A stretch of 51,917 nucleotides of DNA from Parvularculaceae bacterium (lineage in GTDB: Bacteria > Pseudomonadota > Alphaproteobacteria > Caulobacterales > Parvularculaceae): NCBI GenBank assembly GCA_013389105.1, contig JACADZ010000052.1, positions 1-51,917 of the forward strand, read 5' to 3'. This document shows positions 16,234-24,587 of this stretch, one piece after another; position 1 is the first letter of the stretch, and every line of letters begins with the position of its first letter. The translations under genes and the position numbers were made by a program. The notes beneath the pieces are model-generated. The model made no database searches, was not told where the DNA came from, and saw only the letters and a list, made by a program, of their open reading frames with translations.

Positions 16234-16743
16234 TCAATAGGGGTCGCCCGCGTCCGCCGGCGCGGCCACGAGCACCGTCCAGTAGATTTCGCTGCGCGCA
16301 GGATCAACAGCTCGCCCGACCCCGAGATCGCTGGCCCGCTCAAGGAGAAGGGCGGCCCGGTGTGAGGGGCTGTCCATCCAGGCGTCAACGAGGGGGCTCG
16401 CCTCCTCATAACCTGCCGACAGAGTCTCGGCGACGTATCGGCCGGAATAGCCGGCGGCATTGGCGCGATCCGGGGGCGCTGAACCGTCGGGACCGATATG
16501 GCTCAACTCGCCGCGCGCGGCGAGTTCGGCGGCGTACCGGGTCGCCGCTTCCGTCAGCGCAGCGTCGAGCTTGAGTTCGCTGAGGCCCTCCCGGCGGCGA
16601 ACCGAGTTGACCAGCGCAAGGATGGCCTCAGTCTCGGCAGGATTTCGGTATGAAGCATTGGATGGCGCCACGGCCGTTTGCGCCATGGCTGCGCTTGCTG
16701 CCGCTGAAAGAGCGAGGATGAAGCCGAGGCAACCCCGACGCAC
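16234..16743 (-). CDS. CAP (SCP/PR1) domain secreted protein
   Basis: 169 aa. Signal peptide ~1-21 (ALSAAASAAMAQ). CAP domain from ~35: ILALVNSVRRREGLSELKLD, AATRYAAELAARGELSHIGPDG with the conserved His, and WMDSPSHRAALL (residue order W-SP-HR) before a final beta strand EIYWTVLVA. Bacterial CAP proteins are extracellular with varied or unknown activities. It is 47 bases upstream of the small Cys protein on the same strand and could be in the same transcript. Confidence 0.88.
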   Translation of the reverse strand: MRRGCLGFILALSAAASAAMAQTAVAPSNASYRNPAETEAILALVNSVRRREGLSELKLDAALTEAATRYAAELAARGELSHIGPDGSAPPDRANAAGYSGRYVAETLSAGYEEASPLVDAWMDSPSHRAALLLERASDLGVGRAVDPARSEIYWTVLVAAPADAGDPY

Positions 16744-16869
16744 CAGCCAACCTAATCCGACAATTCTCGAATCCTCGCCGCTGCGCGCTCAACGCCGCGT
16801 TAACAATCGTCGTAAATGCGTGAAAATTCCGATTGGCGCAGCGGATATGCGCCGTCCGGTCGAGCCCGC

Positions 16870-17943
16870 TCAGAGCGACACGACGATTCCGCGCTCGGGC
16901 GACGATCGGCCGCCAAGGACTTCCCGCCACGCATCCTCGATCGCATCGAAGCCGCTCCGTCGGTCGATCGTGAGCCACGACCGGCTCTTGCTCGCCGCAT
17001 CCCGCCAGAAATCGAAGGCCTTCCTGTCGAAAACACCCGGTCCCCAGTCGGCGGCGCGCTTCTGGATATGGCTTGGCGCAAAAAACATGGCGCTGCGTTC
17101 ATGAATGAACCCCGACGCCATGCCGGCGGCGTCGTAATGGGTCACCCCGACATTGGACGTATACTTCATATTGCCGCCGAGTCGCCGATGAAGAGCGCCA
17201 AGCACCTTACCGTCGCCCGACATGTCGATGATGACGGTCGGCCGATCCGGTATCACGTCCAGCGCGTCATAGGTCGCAACGTCGTCATAGAGTTTCAGCG
17301 CCCGCACGCGATCCGCATTTCGCGCCGAGGTGAGCCCAAGGCGGCGCGGCGCGCCAAAATCCGCCTTCAGGGCATAGGCAAGCCCGATCGCCGTCTTCGA
17401 CGACGCGCTCACAATGAGCGCCTGTTCTGCTCCGAACCATTTATTGTCGAGCAGGAAGTCATAAAGGCAATACGACGTCGCATAGAGCGGGAAGAGCAGC
17501 ATGCGCACATCCTCCATGGCCGCGTCGTATTCGCGTTCGGCTTTCACGCGCGCATAGGCGTTGTAGACGGGCGGCAGGTCCGCCCGATGCGCCGAGCCGT
17601 CCAGGAGGCGTTCATCGCGAACCTTGGCCGGCTTCATGACGAGATGCGTCGCCATCGGAAAATAGCCATAGAGGCGCTCGCCAGGCTCGATGTCCGGGCA
17701 TGCGGACTCAACGACGTCGGCGAAGCCCCACACGGGAACGATCCCGTACCCGTCATTCGCCGGGAAAAACTTCCAGTAGCCGATCCGTTCGCCGACGACG
17801 CCATAGGTGACGTTGTTCGCCGTCAACGCGAAACAGTCGATATGCGCCAGGACTTCCCCGACGGCGAGCGGCGGCGCATCGCGGCGCAGGACCCGGGAGG
17901 CGGCGAGGTCGTTCCTTTTCACCTGGAATTCTTCGATCTTCAT
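16870..17943 (-). CDS. DUF2855 family protein
   Basis: 357 aa. An MDR-like oxidoreductase fold is suggested by the GroES-like N-terminus (VLAHIDCFALTANNVTYGVVGERIGYWKFFPA) and a nucleotide-binding-like middle (ALIVSASSKTAIGLAYALKADFG). It belongs to the DUF2855 group of unknown activity. The ATG at 17943 (MKIEEFQVKRNDLAASRV) is chosen; the open frame extends further upstream but that part is Arg-rich and non-conserved. Divergent from the FkbM methyltransferase across ~70 bases. Confidence 0.85.
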   Translation of the reverse strand: MKIEEFQVKRNDLAASRVLRRDAPPLAVGEVLAHIDCFALTANNVTYGVVGERIGYWKFFPANDGYGIVPVWGFADVVESACPDIEPGERLYGYFPMATHLVMKPAKVRDERLLDGSAHRADLPPVYNAYARVKAEREYDAAMEDVRMLLFPLYATSYCLYDFLLDNKWFGAEQALIVSASSKTAIGLAYALKADFGAPRRLGLTSARNADRVRALKLYDDVATYDALDVIPDRPTVIIDMSGDGKVLGALHRRLGGNMKYTSNVGVTHYDAAGMASGFIHERSAMFFAPSHIQKRAADWGPGVFDRKAFDFWRDAASKSRSWLTIDRRSGFDAIEDAWREVLGGRSSPERGIVVSL

Positions 17944-18011
17944 GCAGCGCGCGCTCCCTTGCGGCCATTTCGTGCGGGCGGTTATAGCGGTTTTCCGCTG
18001 GCGAGGCGCAA

Positions 18012-18800
18012 GTGATGCAGCTGCCGCTCGAAGTCCGCCTGAAGCTCTTGAGGCAACGCGTGCTGGCCGCACTCGGAGTCGGCGGCCACAGGCCGGTGCG
18101 ACTCCTAAAGACGCCGGGCGGCCTCGCCGTGGAAGTCGACGGACGACAGATTCATGTCCCCTCGCCTCTGCGCTGGAAACTCTATCGGCAAGGCTGGGCG
18201 GCTCGGCTCGACCGTCTCGAACTAGAATACGGCGTCGGCCGACATTTCCGTTTGCATCCGGGGGACGTCGTTCTCGACGTCGGGGCCAATGTCGGCGAAT
18301 TCGCCTTCGTCGCCGATCGCCACCGCGCGCGGATTTTCTGCGTCGAGCCCGATCCGACCGTCTTCTCGTGCCTCGCCGCCAATATCGCGGGCCTTGCCGG
18401 CGCGAGCGCGCATGAACTCGTCGTCTGGAAGGAGAGCGGCGAGATCGATTTCGGCCTTGCGCCGGACCGCGCCGACTCTTCGGTCTTTACGGACGGGGCC
18501 GCCCGTATCAAGCGCCAAGCGCAAACCCTCGCCGATTTCGCCCGCGAGCACGCCCTCGCGCGCGCCGACCTTCTCAAATGCGACGCGGAGGGCGCGGAGC
18601 CGGAAGTGCTTGAGGGCGCCGGGCAATTTCTCGCGAAGATCCGGGCGGTCGCCCTTGACACCGGCCCGGAGCGCAACGGTCAGCCTACGGCACTCCCTTG
18701 CGCTGAAATCCTCGCCAAAGCCGGCTTCCGCGTGCTCCACGAAACCATCGGCACCCGGAAGATGACTTACGGGATCAATCTCCGGAATACGCCGACCTGA
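18012..18800 (+). CDS. FkbM family methyltransferase
   Basis: About 262 aa, GTG then ATG at the start; either may be used. SAM-binding Rossmann signature DVVLDVGANVGEF (~94-106), the acidic CVEPDP motif, and the C-terminal FkbM pattern DLLKCDAEGAEPEVLEGAGQFL. FkbM enzymes O-methylate sugars or lipids. The substrate cannot be told from the context (DUF2855 divergent, FKBP convergent). Confidence 0.87.
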   Translation: MMQLPLEVRLKLLRQRVLAALGVGGHRPVRLLKTPGGLAVEVDGRQIHVPSPLRWKLYRQGWAARLDRLELEYGVGRHFRLHPGDVVLDVGANVGEFAFVADRHRARIFCVEPDPTVFSCLAANIAGLAGASAHELVVWKESGEIDFGLAPDRADSSVFTDGAARIKRQAQTLADFAREHALARADLLKCDAEGAEPEVLEGAGQFLAKIRAVALDTGPERNGQPTALPCAEILAKAGFRVLHETIGTRKMTYGINLRNTPT

Positions 18801-18822
18801 ATTCTTCGTCGAAGTCGCCAGC

Positions 18823-19839
18823 CTATTGCGGCGGCGGCGCATCCGCGACAACGTCGATCAACTCGACGTCGAAGATCAGCGCCTCGTTGGGCCCGATGAC
18901 GCCCCCCGGCGCGCCGTTCTGGCCGTAGGCGAGCGCGGCGGGGATGAAGAAGCGGAACTTGTCGCCCACGCTCATCAGCTGGACCCCTTCAGTCCAGCCG
19001 GCGATCACCTGGCCGAGCGGGAATTCCGCCGGTTCGCCCCGCGCGTAGGAGGAGTCGAACTCGGTGCCGTCGAGCAGGGTTCCCTTGTAGTGGACGCGCA
19101 CAACGTTGGCGTCAGTCGGCTGTTTGCCGCCCGCAGGACCTTCGGCGAGCACCTGATACTGAAGGCCTGTCGATGTCGTCCGGACGCCGGCCTTCTTCCG
19201 GTTCTCGGCCAGAAAGGCTTCGCCCGCCTTCAAGTTCTTCTCGGGGTTGGTCACTTTGAGCAGCTCGACCTCATAGATGAGCGCCTCGTTCGGGCCGACG
19301 GAACCGTCCGGGGCGCCCGCTTCGCCGAGCGCGAGTTCCGAGGGCACGTAGAAACGATAGCGGTCTCCACGGCTCATCAATCTGACGCCCTCCGCCATCC
19401 AGCTGCCGTCGATCATGGCGAGAGGAAAACGCGCCGCCGCGCCGTGAGCGCGCGACGACTCCACTTCAACGCCGTCGATCCGCGTACCGACGAACTCGAC
19501 GTCGACGAAATCTTCCTTGGCCGGCTGGTCGCCGCCCTCGGGGCCTTCTTTCAGGACCTCGTAAAGCAAGCCGCTGTCGAGCGCCCTGACCCCGGGCGCG
19601 ACGGCCTTCTCGGCAAGAAATTTCTCCCCGGCGGCCTTGTTTTCCGCGGCCTTGGCCGCGCGCGCCGCTTCGTCGCTTGCCGGGTCGGCCGGCGCCGGCT
19701 GTGCGGCGTCCGACGCTTCAACCTTGGCGTCGTCTGGTTTGGCGGATTCCGCCGCCTTTTCTTTCTTGCCGCAGGCCGCGAGCGCGATCGCCGCCGCCGC
19801 GCTCAACAGCATTGCCCTTTTCCAAGCCATGGCGCTCAA
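18823..19839 (-). CDS. Lipoprotein with two FKBP-type peptidyl-prolyl isomerase domains
   Basis: 338 aa. Lipobox IALAAC puts the lipidated Cys at ~22, followed by a Lys/Ala/Glu-rich linker. Two FKBP repeats follow (~75-185 and ~205-330), each preceded by a GE(K/A)FLAE helix. The second is canonical (VVRVHYKGTLLDGTEFDSSY, VIAGWTEGVQLM, FFIPAALAYGQNG, GPNEALIFDVELIDV). The first is divergent (VDVEFVGTRIDGVEVESS) and may be a non-catalytic chaperone domain. It probably works on folding envelope proteins. Clear internal duplication. Confidence 0.9.
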   Translation of the reverse strand: MSAMAWKRAMLLSAAAAIALAACGKKEKAAESAKPDDAKVEASDAAQPAPADPASDEAARAAKAAENKAAGEKFLAEKAVAPGVRALDSGLLYEVLKEGPEGGDQPAKEDFVDVEFVGTRIDGVEVESSRAHGAAARFPLAMIDGSWMAEGVRLMSRGDRYRFYVPSELALGEAGAPDGSVGPNEALIYEVELLKVTNPEKNLKAGEAFLAENRKKAGVRTTSTGLQYQVLAEGPAGGKQPTDANVVRVHYKGTLLDGTEFDSSYARGEPAEFPLGQVIAGWTEGVQLMSVGDKFRFFIPAALAYGQNGAPGGVIGPNEALIFDVELIDVVADAPPPQ

Positions 19840-19903
19840 AGCTCCTGGTTGCCGCCCCGAGACGACCCTAGACGATCCGCCTCGATTCGCAAACGGCGCG
19901 GTC

Positions 19904-21721
19904 TCAGTTCAGCGGCCAGAATACCGGAATAAGCAGGATCGCCATGACCGCCGTCAGGATGTTCAGAGGCACGCCGAGCTTGAGAAAGTCGGTGAACTTG
20001 TAACCGCCGACGCTGTAGACCAGAGTGTTCGTCTGATAGCCGATGGGCGTCGCGAAGGCGAGGCTGGCTGAAAACATGACGGCGACGACGAATGGCCGCG
20101 GATCGACGCCAAGCTGGCGCGCAAGCTCGATGGCGACGGGGGTCACGACGATGGCGACGGCGTTGTTGGTGAGAAACTCGGTCAGAACTAACGAGAAGAC
20201 ATACACGGCCGCAAGCGCTACAATCGGCGGAACCTGCATGAGATGGGGCGCCGCGCTGCCGGCGACGAGGTCCACGAGGCCGGTCTTGTCGATCGCCGTG
20301 CCGATCGCGAGCATGGCGAGAATGAGGGTCAGAATTCGCCAGTCGATCGACGTGAAAGCCTCGTCGGCTTCGATGCATCGCGTCGCCAGAACCACCGCGG
20401 CGCCAATCACTGCGAGGCCCTCGATCGGCATGATTTCGAACACCGAACCCATGACCACGCAGAAAATCACCGCGATCGCGATCGGCGCGTGCCGGCGCCG
20501 GATCGGATGAACTTCGGGTTCGGCGACGTTGACGAGATCATTGTCGTCGACGAGCCGCTTCAGGTCCTCAGGGGCGCCCTCGATGAGAATCGTATCGCCG
20601 ACTTCGAGCGGAGTTTGCTCGAACCGGTCGCCAAGGTTCTCGCTGCGCCGGTGCAGCGCGATCGGATAAACGCCGTATCGCCGGCGAAGACGCAGATGCC
20701 TGAGCGTTCGCCCGACAAAATGCGCGCCCGGCGCGAGCAGAACCTCGACCAACACCGACTTTCTCGAACTGAGGGGCTGCAGTCCCTGCGTGCGCGGAGA
20801 GTCGGGCGTCTTCATCGCGCCCTCTTCCTTCATCGTCAGAATTTCCGCCATCGCCGAACGCATAACGATGATGTCACCCGCCTGAAGGATAACGTCGGCG
20901 AACTCGCGGCGCAGCGAGGCGTCCCCGCGAATGACGTCGACGACGCGGCGGTCGCCTTCGTTGAACGCCTTCACGTCGAGCGGGTGCTGACCGATGTACG
21001 GGGAATCGCCCTCGATTACGATCTCGACGATGAAGCGCTGCGTCTGCTTGCCGCCGACGAGCGCGGCGAGCGTCGTGCGGTCCGGCAGGAGGCGGCGGCC
21101 GAGAACGACAAGAAGAACGCCCGCCGCCGCGACGCAAACGCCAAGCGGCGCGACTTCCATGATGTGAAAGGGCGGCAGATCGTAATGGCGCGCGACGCCG
21201 TCGACGAGAATATTGGTCGAGGTCCCGACGAGCGTGGTCATGCCGCCGAGCACCACGGCGTAGGAGAGCGGGATCAGCAGCTTCGACGGGCTTTCTTTCA
21301 GCTTTTCGGCGAGCGCCACGGTGATCGGCACCATCAGCATGACAAGCGGGGTGTTGTTCACAAATCCGGATATCGCCGCGAGCACGCTCAGAAACGAGAC
21401 GACCGCAAGGCGCGGCCGCGTCTCGGCGATCCTGCGCATGCGTCCCGCGAGCGCTTCGAGAACGCCGGTCCGAAGCAACGAGGCGGTGATGATGAACATC
21501 GCGCCGATCGTCACCGGGGCGGAATTGCTCAGCGACTTCACGACGTCGGCGGGCGTCAGGATGCCGAGCACAAGAAAAACGGCGACGGCCGCCAGCGCGC
21601 TCACTTCGGGCGCCCGCCACTCGCGCGCGAAGGAGACGAACAACACGAGGATGATTAGCGCCGCTACCGCAGGCGCAAAGGCGTCGAGGCCGAAAATCAA
21701 GTCCGCTCTCCCAGAGGGCAC
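19904..21721 (-). CDS. SLC13-family permease with RCK-C (TrkA-C) domains
   Basis: 605-aa membrane transporter of the DASS/SLC13-like type that carries two cytoplasmic RCK-C domains between its membrane halves. N-terminal helices include TPADVVKSLSNSAPVTIGAMF and SGFVNNTPLVMLMVPI, and the signature TTLVGTSTNILVDG. The RCK-C parts (~205-290 and ~305-390) show EGAPEDLKRLVDDNDLV and GDIIVMRS. The second membrane half ends LTEFLTNNAVAIVVTPVAI and GYQTNTLVYSVGGYKFTDFLKLG. Substrate unknown (dicarboxylate, sulfate or another anion are all known in the family). Confidence 0.9.
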   Translation of the reverse strand: MPSGRADLIFGLDAFAPAVAALIILVLFVSFAREWRAPEVSALAAVAVFLVLGILTPADVVKSLSNSAPVTIGAMFIITASLLRTGVLEALAGRMRRIAETRPRLAVVSFLSVLAAISGFVNNTPLVMLMVPITVALAEKLKESPSKLLIPLSYAVVLGGMTTLVGTSTNILVDGVARHYDLPPFHIMEVAPLGVCVAAAGVLLVVLGRRLLPDRTTLAALVGGKQTQRFIVEIVIEGDSPYIGQHPLDVKAFNEGDRRVVDVIRGDASLRREFADVILQAGDIIVMRSAMAEILTMKEEGAMKTPDSPRTQGLQPLSSRKSVLVEVLLAPGAHFVGRTLRHLRLRRRYGVYPIALHRRSENLGDRFEQTPLEVGDTILIEGAPEDLKRLVDDNDLVNVAEPEVHPIRRRHAPIAIAVIFCVVMGSVFEIMPIEGLAVIGAAVVLATRCIEADEAFTSIDWRILTLILAMLAIGTAIDKTGLVDLVAGSAAPHLMQVPPIVALAAVYVFSLVLTEFLTNNAVAIVVTPVAIELARQLGVDPRPFVVAVMFSASLAFATPIGYQTNTLVYSVGGYKFTDFLKLGVPLNILTAVMAILLIPVFWPLN

Positions 21722-21777
21722 GACTGTTTGCCGCGCCCTCGCCGCCGCGTCAATCTCGGGGCTTATTTACAAAGTCT

Positions 21778-22470
21778 AAGGATACGCTGGGGAGCATCGC
21801 CGCCTGGCGCATCTGGGACTGGAAGCCCGCCAACGATCGGGACTTCATCGGCCTCCCGATCACGACGAAATCCCAGAACCCTTCGCAGTACAATCAGTAT
21901 ACGCAGGAAATCCGGTGCGGCGCGGCGGTCGGCCGATTCGATTTCGTCGGCGGCCCGTTCGGCTTCCACCAGACCGCCCGCGCGCAAGGAACGGAGGCGC
22001 TCGGGGCCAGCGCGAGCCGCGGCTGCTTAATCCGGCCGCCGGCGTTCCGCCGGGGGCCCCCGGTTGCGCGACGCCGACCACTTTGGCGTGCGACCCATCC
22101 GAGCTGAACGGCGTCACGGCGTCGAACGACGTCCGGCTCGACAATACGAGCGCCGCGCTGTTTGGACAGGCGAGCTGGAAAGTCACGGACCGGCTTCAGC
22201 CCGGCATCCGCCTCAATTGCGACGAGTAGGAAGGTCTCTACGACCGCAGCGCGGCGGATGGCGCGAGAAATTCCGTTCTCTTCCGCAGTCCGACGACTGG
22301 CGCGCTCATCACCGACCCGCGTGTCGTCGCCCAGCGCGACCAGCTGGCGCCGCAGCGGTTCGAGCCGACGTGCAGCGGCTGGAATGGCGTCCGTAAACCC
22401 TCAATCGATCAATCACTATGAGATCGGCCTGAAGGCCCAATTCTGGGATCGGCGCGCCGTTCTACCACGC
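21778..22470 (+). pseudogene. Decayed TonB-dependent receptor fragment
   Basis: Three reading-frame segments give consecutive pieces of a TonB-dependent receptor barrel. One is AAWRIWDWKPANDRDF and NPSQYNQYTQEIR (from 21781). A second is GVTASNDVRLDNTSAALFGQ then WKVTDRLQPGIRLNCDE, ended by TAG at 22227. A third is VNPQSINHYEIGLKAQFWDRR near 22390-22460. There is no plug, signal peptide or C-terminal strand. At least two frameshifts and one in-frame stop separate the parts. This is a dead internal fragment left by deletion or recombination. Confidence 0.8.
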
Positions 22471-22479
22471 TCGGCGGCG

Positions 22480-22710
22480 TTCCCCCAGAAGCGCGGGACT
22501 ACCCCCTCGGCGACCGCGCCGGCATCGACTGGGTGCTCGATCAGTACAAGGAGCGAAGCCCAAGGACAAAACCACCGCCGAGAAGTTCAGCACCGGTCGT
22601 TTCGCCGACCATAAGGAGAAGGTGGTCGACCTGCTCGCTCGCGCGTGACCGTCAGCGTCGAGACGATGAAGATCGTCGGCTTGATGAAAGACGCCCGACG
22701 CGACCAATTC
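22480..22710 (+). pseudogene. Remnant of a type ISP restriction-modification enzyme C-terminus
   Basis: Frame-hopping translation gives RDYPLGDRAGIDWVLDQYKE, then (shift) KDKTTAEKFSTGRFADHKEK and VVDLLAR, then (shift) VTVSVETMKIVGLMKDA. This order matches the far C-terminus of large helicase/methyltransferase type ISP restriction enzymes (pattern Y-LG-RSA-WV-DQY, RFADYKE, VDLL-RV-TVSVET). Only ~75 residues of an enzyme of well over 1000 remain, with two frameshifts. The family match is from memory and would need a search. Confidence 0.6.
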
Positions 22711-22975
22711 AGTTCAGCCGGAACGCCGTCCCCGCGCTGATCTCCGCTGCGGAGATGAGGCGCTTGCCGGCGACGCGCACCGAGTGCAGGGCGCCGTCCA
22801 GTTCACGGGTCCAGAAGTCGAGGAACCGGTTGAGCACAGGATATTGGGGGGCGAGGTCGTAGTCCTGCCACACATAGGTTTGAAGGAGCTTCGGGTGATC
22901 CGGAAGATGATACAGGATTTCTGCGGTCGCGAGCCTGTATCCTTCCAATTGGCGGCTGAAGTCCTTGTCGACACG
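22709..22975 (-). CDS. Usg-like family protein
   Basis: 88 aa from the ATG at 22975 (MRVDKDFSRQLEGYRLATAEILYHLPDHPKLLQTYVWQ is the recognisable start, cited in part). The hallmark segments are ATAEILYHLPDHP, YVWQDYDLAP, PVLNRFLDFW and RELDGALHSVRVA. Usg-like proteins are small, widespread in alphaproteobacteria and of unknown function, named after a gene near trp genes. An upstream ATG at 22996 is possible. It is intact although it abuts the pseudogene zone. Confidence 0.85.
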   Translation of the reverse strand, partial: RVDKDFSRQLEGYRLATAEILYHLPDHPKLLQTYVWQDYDLAPQYPVLNRFLDFWTRELDGALHSVRVAGKRLISAAEISAGTAFRLN

Positions 22976-22996
22976 CATACGCAAACACTCCATCAA

Positions 22997-23294
22997 CGCT
23001 CAGGAACCTAGCCAAGTTTGACTTGACGAATTCCGAAGTTCAAGGCTGAAAGAAGCGTTTACCTAATGAAATCAATATGTTAGCAGCAACACCTCAAGCC
23101 TGCTGATAGACGGAATGAGAATTTTCCGGGCAGGTTCGGCCGAAACCGGGGCAGCAAGCTGCGCGACCAATAGGACCCGGCAGAAGATTCCTCTTTACAA
23201 GGGGGGCGGCGCTTCCTAAATGCGCTCTTCGCCAATCCCATGGGACCTCTCCGCAAGATTGGCCTGGTGAAGCTTACTTGCGAGGTTCCATGAG
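22997..23294. other. Usg/decarboxylase intergenic region
   Basis: No coding signal is seen in 298 bases. It is more AT-rich than its surroundings in 23010-23110 (for example AAATCAATATGTTAGCAGC) and should hold both divergent promoters. A direct repeat-like TTTGACTTGACG at ~23018 is the only clear pattern. Confidence 0.4.
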
Positions 23295-24500
23295 ATGGAA
23301 AGGCCAACATCGGCGCTTGCGCTGGTCCTAGCGACCAAACCGGACCTACCCGTTCATTGCATCCGCCCCCATGCCGCCAAAACGGCGGCCAAGTGGTTTT
23401 TGGACCATTTTCCGGGCGATGTTTTGTATGCGGTCAAAGCCAATCCGCACCCAATGATTCTGGACGCCGTGTACGCGGCCGGAGTGCGGTGGTTCGACGT
23501 CGCGTCTTTGCCGGAGATCGAGGCGGTCGCCACGCGTTTTTCCGATGCGAAGCTCGCCTTCATGCATCCGGTGAAGTCGCGCTTGGCGATCAGACGCGCC
23601 TATTTCGATTTCGGCGTTCGCATCTTTTCGCTCGACAGCCATGACGAGCTCCAGAAGATCATCGCCGAGACCAACGGCGCGACCGATCTCCACCTCATCG
23701 TGCGCCTCGCGGTCACCGGGGATTACGCCCAGCACAAGCTGTCCGGCAAGTTCGGGGCGTCGGGCTCTTCGGCAGTAATGCTGCTGCGCGAAGCGCGCGC
23801 GCTCGCCAGCGAACTAGGCGTGTCGTTTCACGTCGGCTCGCAGTGCATGCGCCCTGAGGCCTATCGCGTGGCGATGGCGACAGTCGGGGACATCATCCGC
23901 CAAGCCGGCGTCACTGTCGATATCGTCGATGTCGGCGGCGGTTTTCCGGCCGCCTATCCGGGACTGACCCCGCCGCCGCTCGAAACGTATATGACGGAGA
24001 TCGTGCAGTCTTTCGAAGGCATGCCCGTCCTCGAAAACGCCGACCTCTGGTGCGAGCCCGGTCGCGCGCTGTGCGCCGAGGCTGGAAGCCACATCCTGCG
24101 GGTAGAACTGCGCAAGGGCGACGCGCTTTATCTCAATGACGGCGGCTACGGCGCCCTCTTCGACGCCGCGCATGACGGACTCGTCTATCCGACGAAACTC
24201 CTGCGTGCGAAAGGAGGGCCGCGCCGTCCGCTGAAGGCGTTCAGGCTCTATGGGCCGACCTGCGATTCGATCGACCAGATGGCGGGACCGTTCTTTCTGG
24301 CCTCGGACGTGTCGGAAGGCGACTACATCGAGTTCGGCCTCACCGGCGCCTACGGCGCGGCGCTGGCGACGCGCTTCAACGGCTTCGGCGACTATGTCGA
24401 AGCGACTCTCGAAGACGCGCCGATGACGTCCATGTTCGGACTCGCGCCGGCGACGAAGCGCGAGAGCAATGTCGTCGCCATGGCGGCCAAGGGAAAGTAA
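23295..24500 (+). CDS. Type III PLP-dependent decarboxylase (ornithine/lysine decarboxylase-like)
   Basis: 401 aa, alanine-racemase-fold decarboxylase of the ornithine/lysine/DABA type, first step to putrescine or cadaverine. PLP Lys48 in VLYAVKANPHP; HVGSQC for substrate/PLP contact; DVGGGFP phosphate-binding loop; CEPGRALCAEAG; and the catalytic GPTCDSIDQM near residue 320 with the Cys and Asp donated across the dimer. The C-terminal YGAALATRFNGFG is typical. Whether ornithine or lysine is preferred cannot be read. A terminator hairpin follows. Confidence 0.9.
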   Translation: MERPTSALALVLATKPDLPVHCIRPHAAKTAAKWFLDHFPGDVLYAVKANPHPMILDAVYAAGVRWFDVASLPEIEAVATRFSDAKLAFMHPVKSRLAIRRAYFDFGVRIFSLDSHDELQKIIAETNGATDLHLIVRLAVTGDYAQHKLSGKFGASGSSAVMLLREARALASELGVSFHVGSQCMRPEAYRVAMATVGDIIRQAGVTVDIVDVGGGFPAAYPGLTPPPLETYMTEIVQSFEGMPVLENADLWCEPGRALCAEAGSHILRVELRKGDALYLNDGGYGALFDAAHDGLVYPTKLLRAKGGPRRPLKAFRLYGPTCDSIDQMAGPFFLASDVSEGDYIEFGLTGAYGAALATRFNGFGDYVEATLEDAPMTSMFGLAPATKRESNVVAMAAKGK

Positions 24501-24522
24501 TCTGCGGGCGGCGGAGCGACGC

Positions 24523-24557
24523 AAGGCGCGCCCGGATAGGAGCGCCTTTTCGTTTTT
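24523..24557 (+). terminator. Terminator of the decarboxylase gene
   Basis: Inverted repeat AAGGCGC (24523-24529) / GCGCCTT (24542-24548) followed by TTCGTTTTT. It lies between the convergent decarboxylase and astB genes. Confidence 0.7.
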
Positions 24558-24587
24558 CGAGGGAGGCGACGACGCCTGCAAGAGGGC

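Noticed and set aside
20243-21658. 471-codon plus-strand open frame
   Set aside because: Antisense to the SLC13/RCK transporter, whose membrane helices and signatures are clear.
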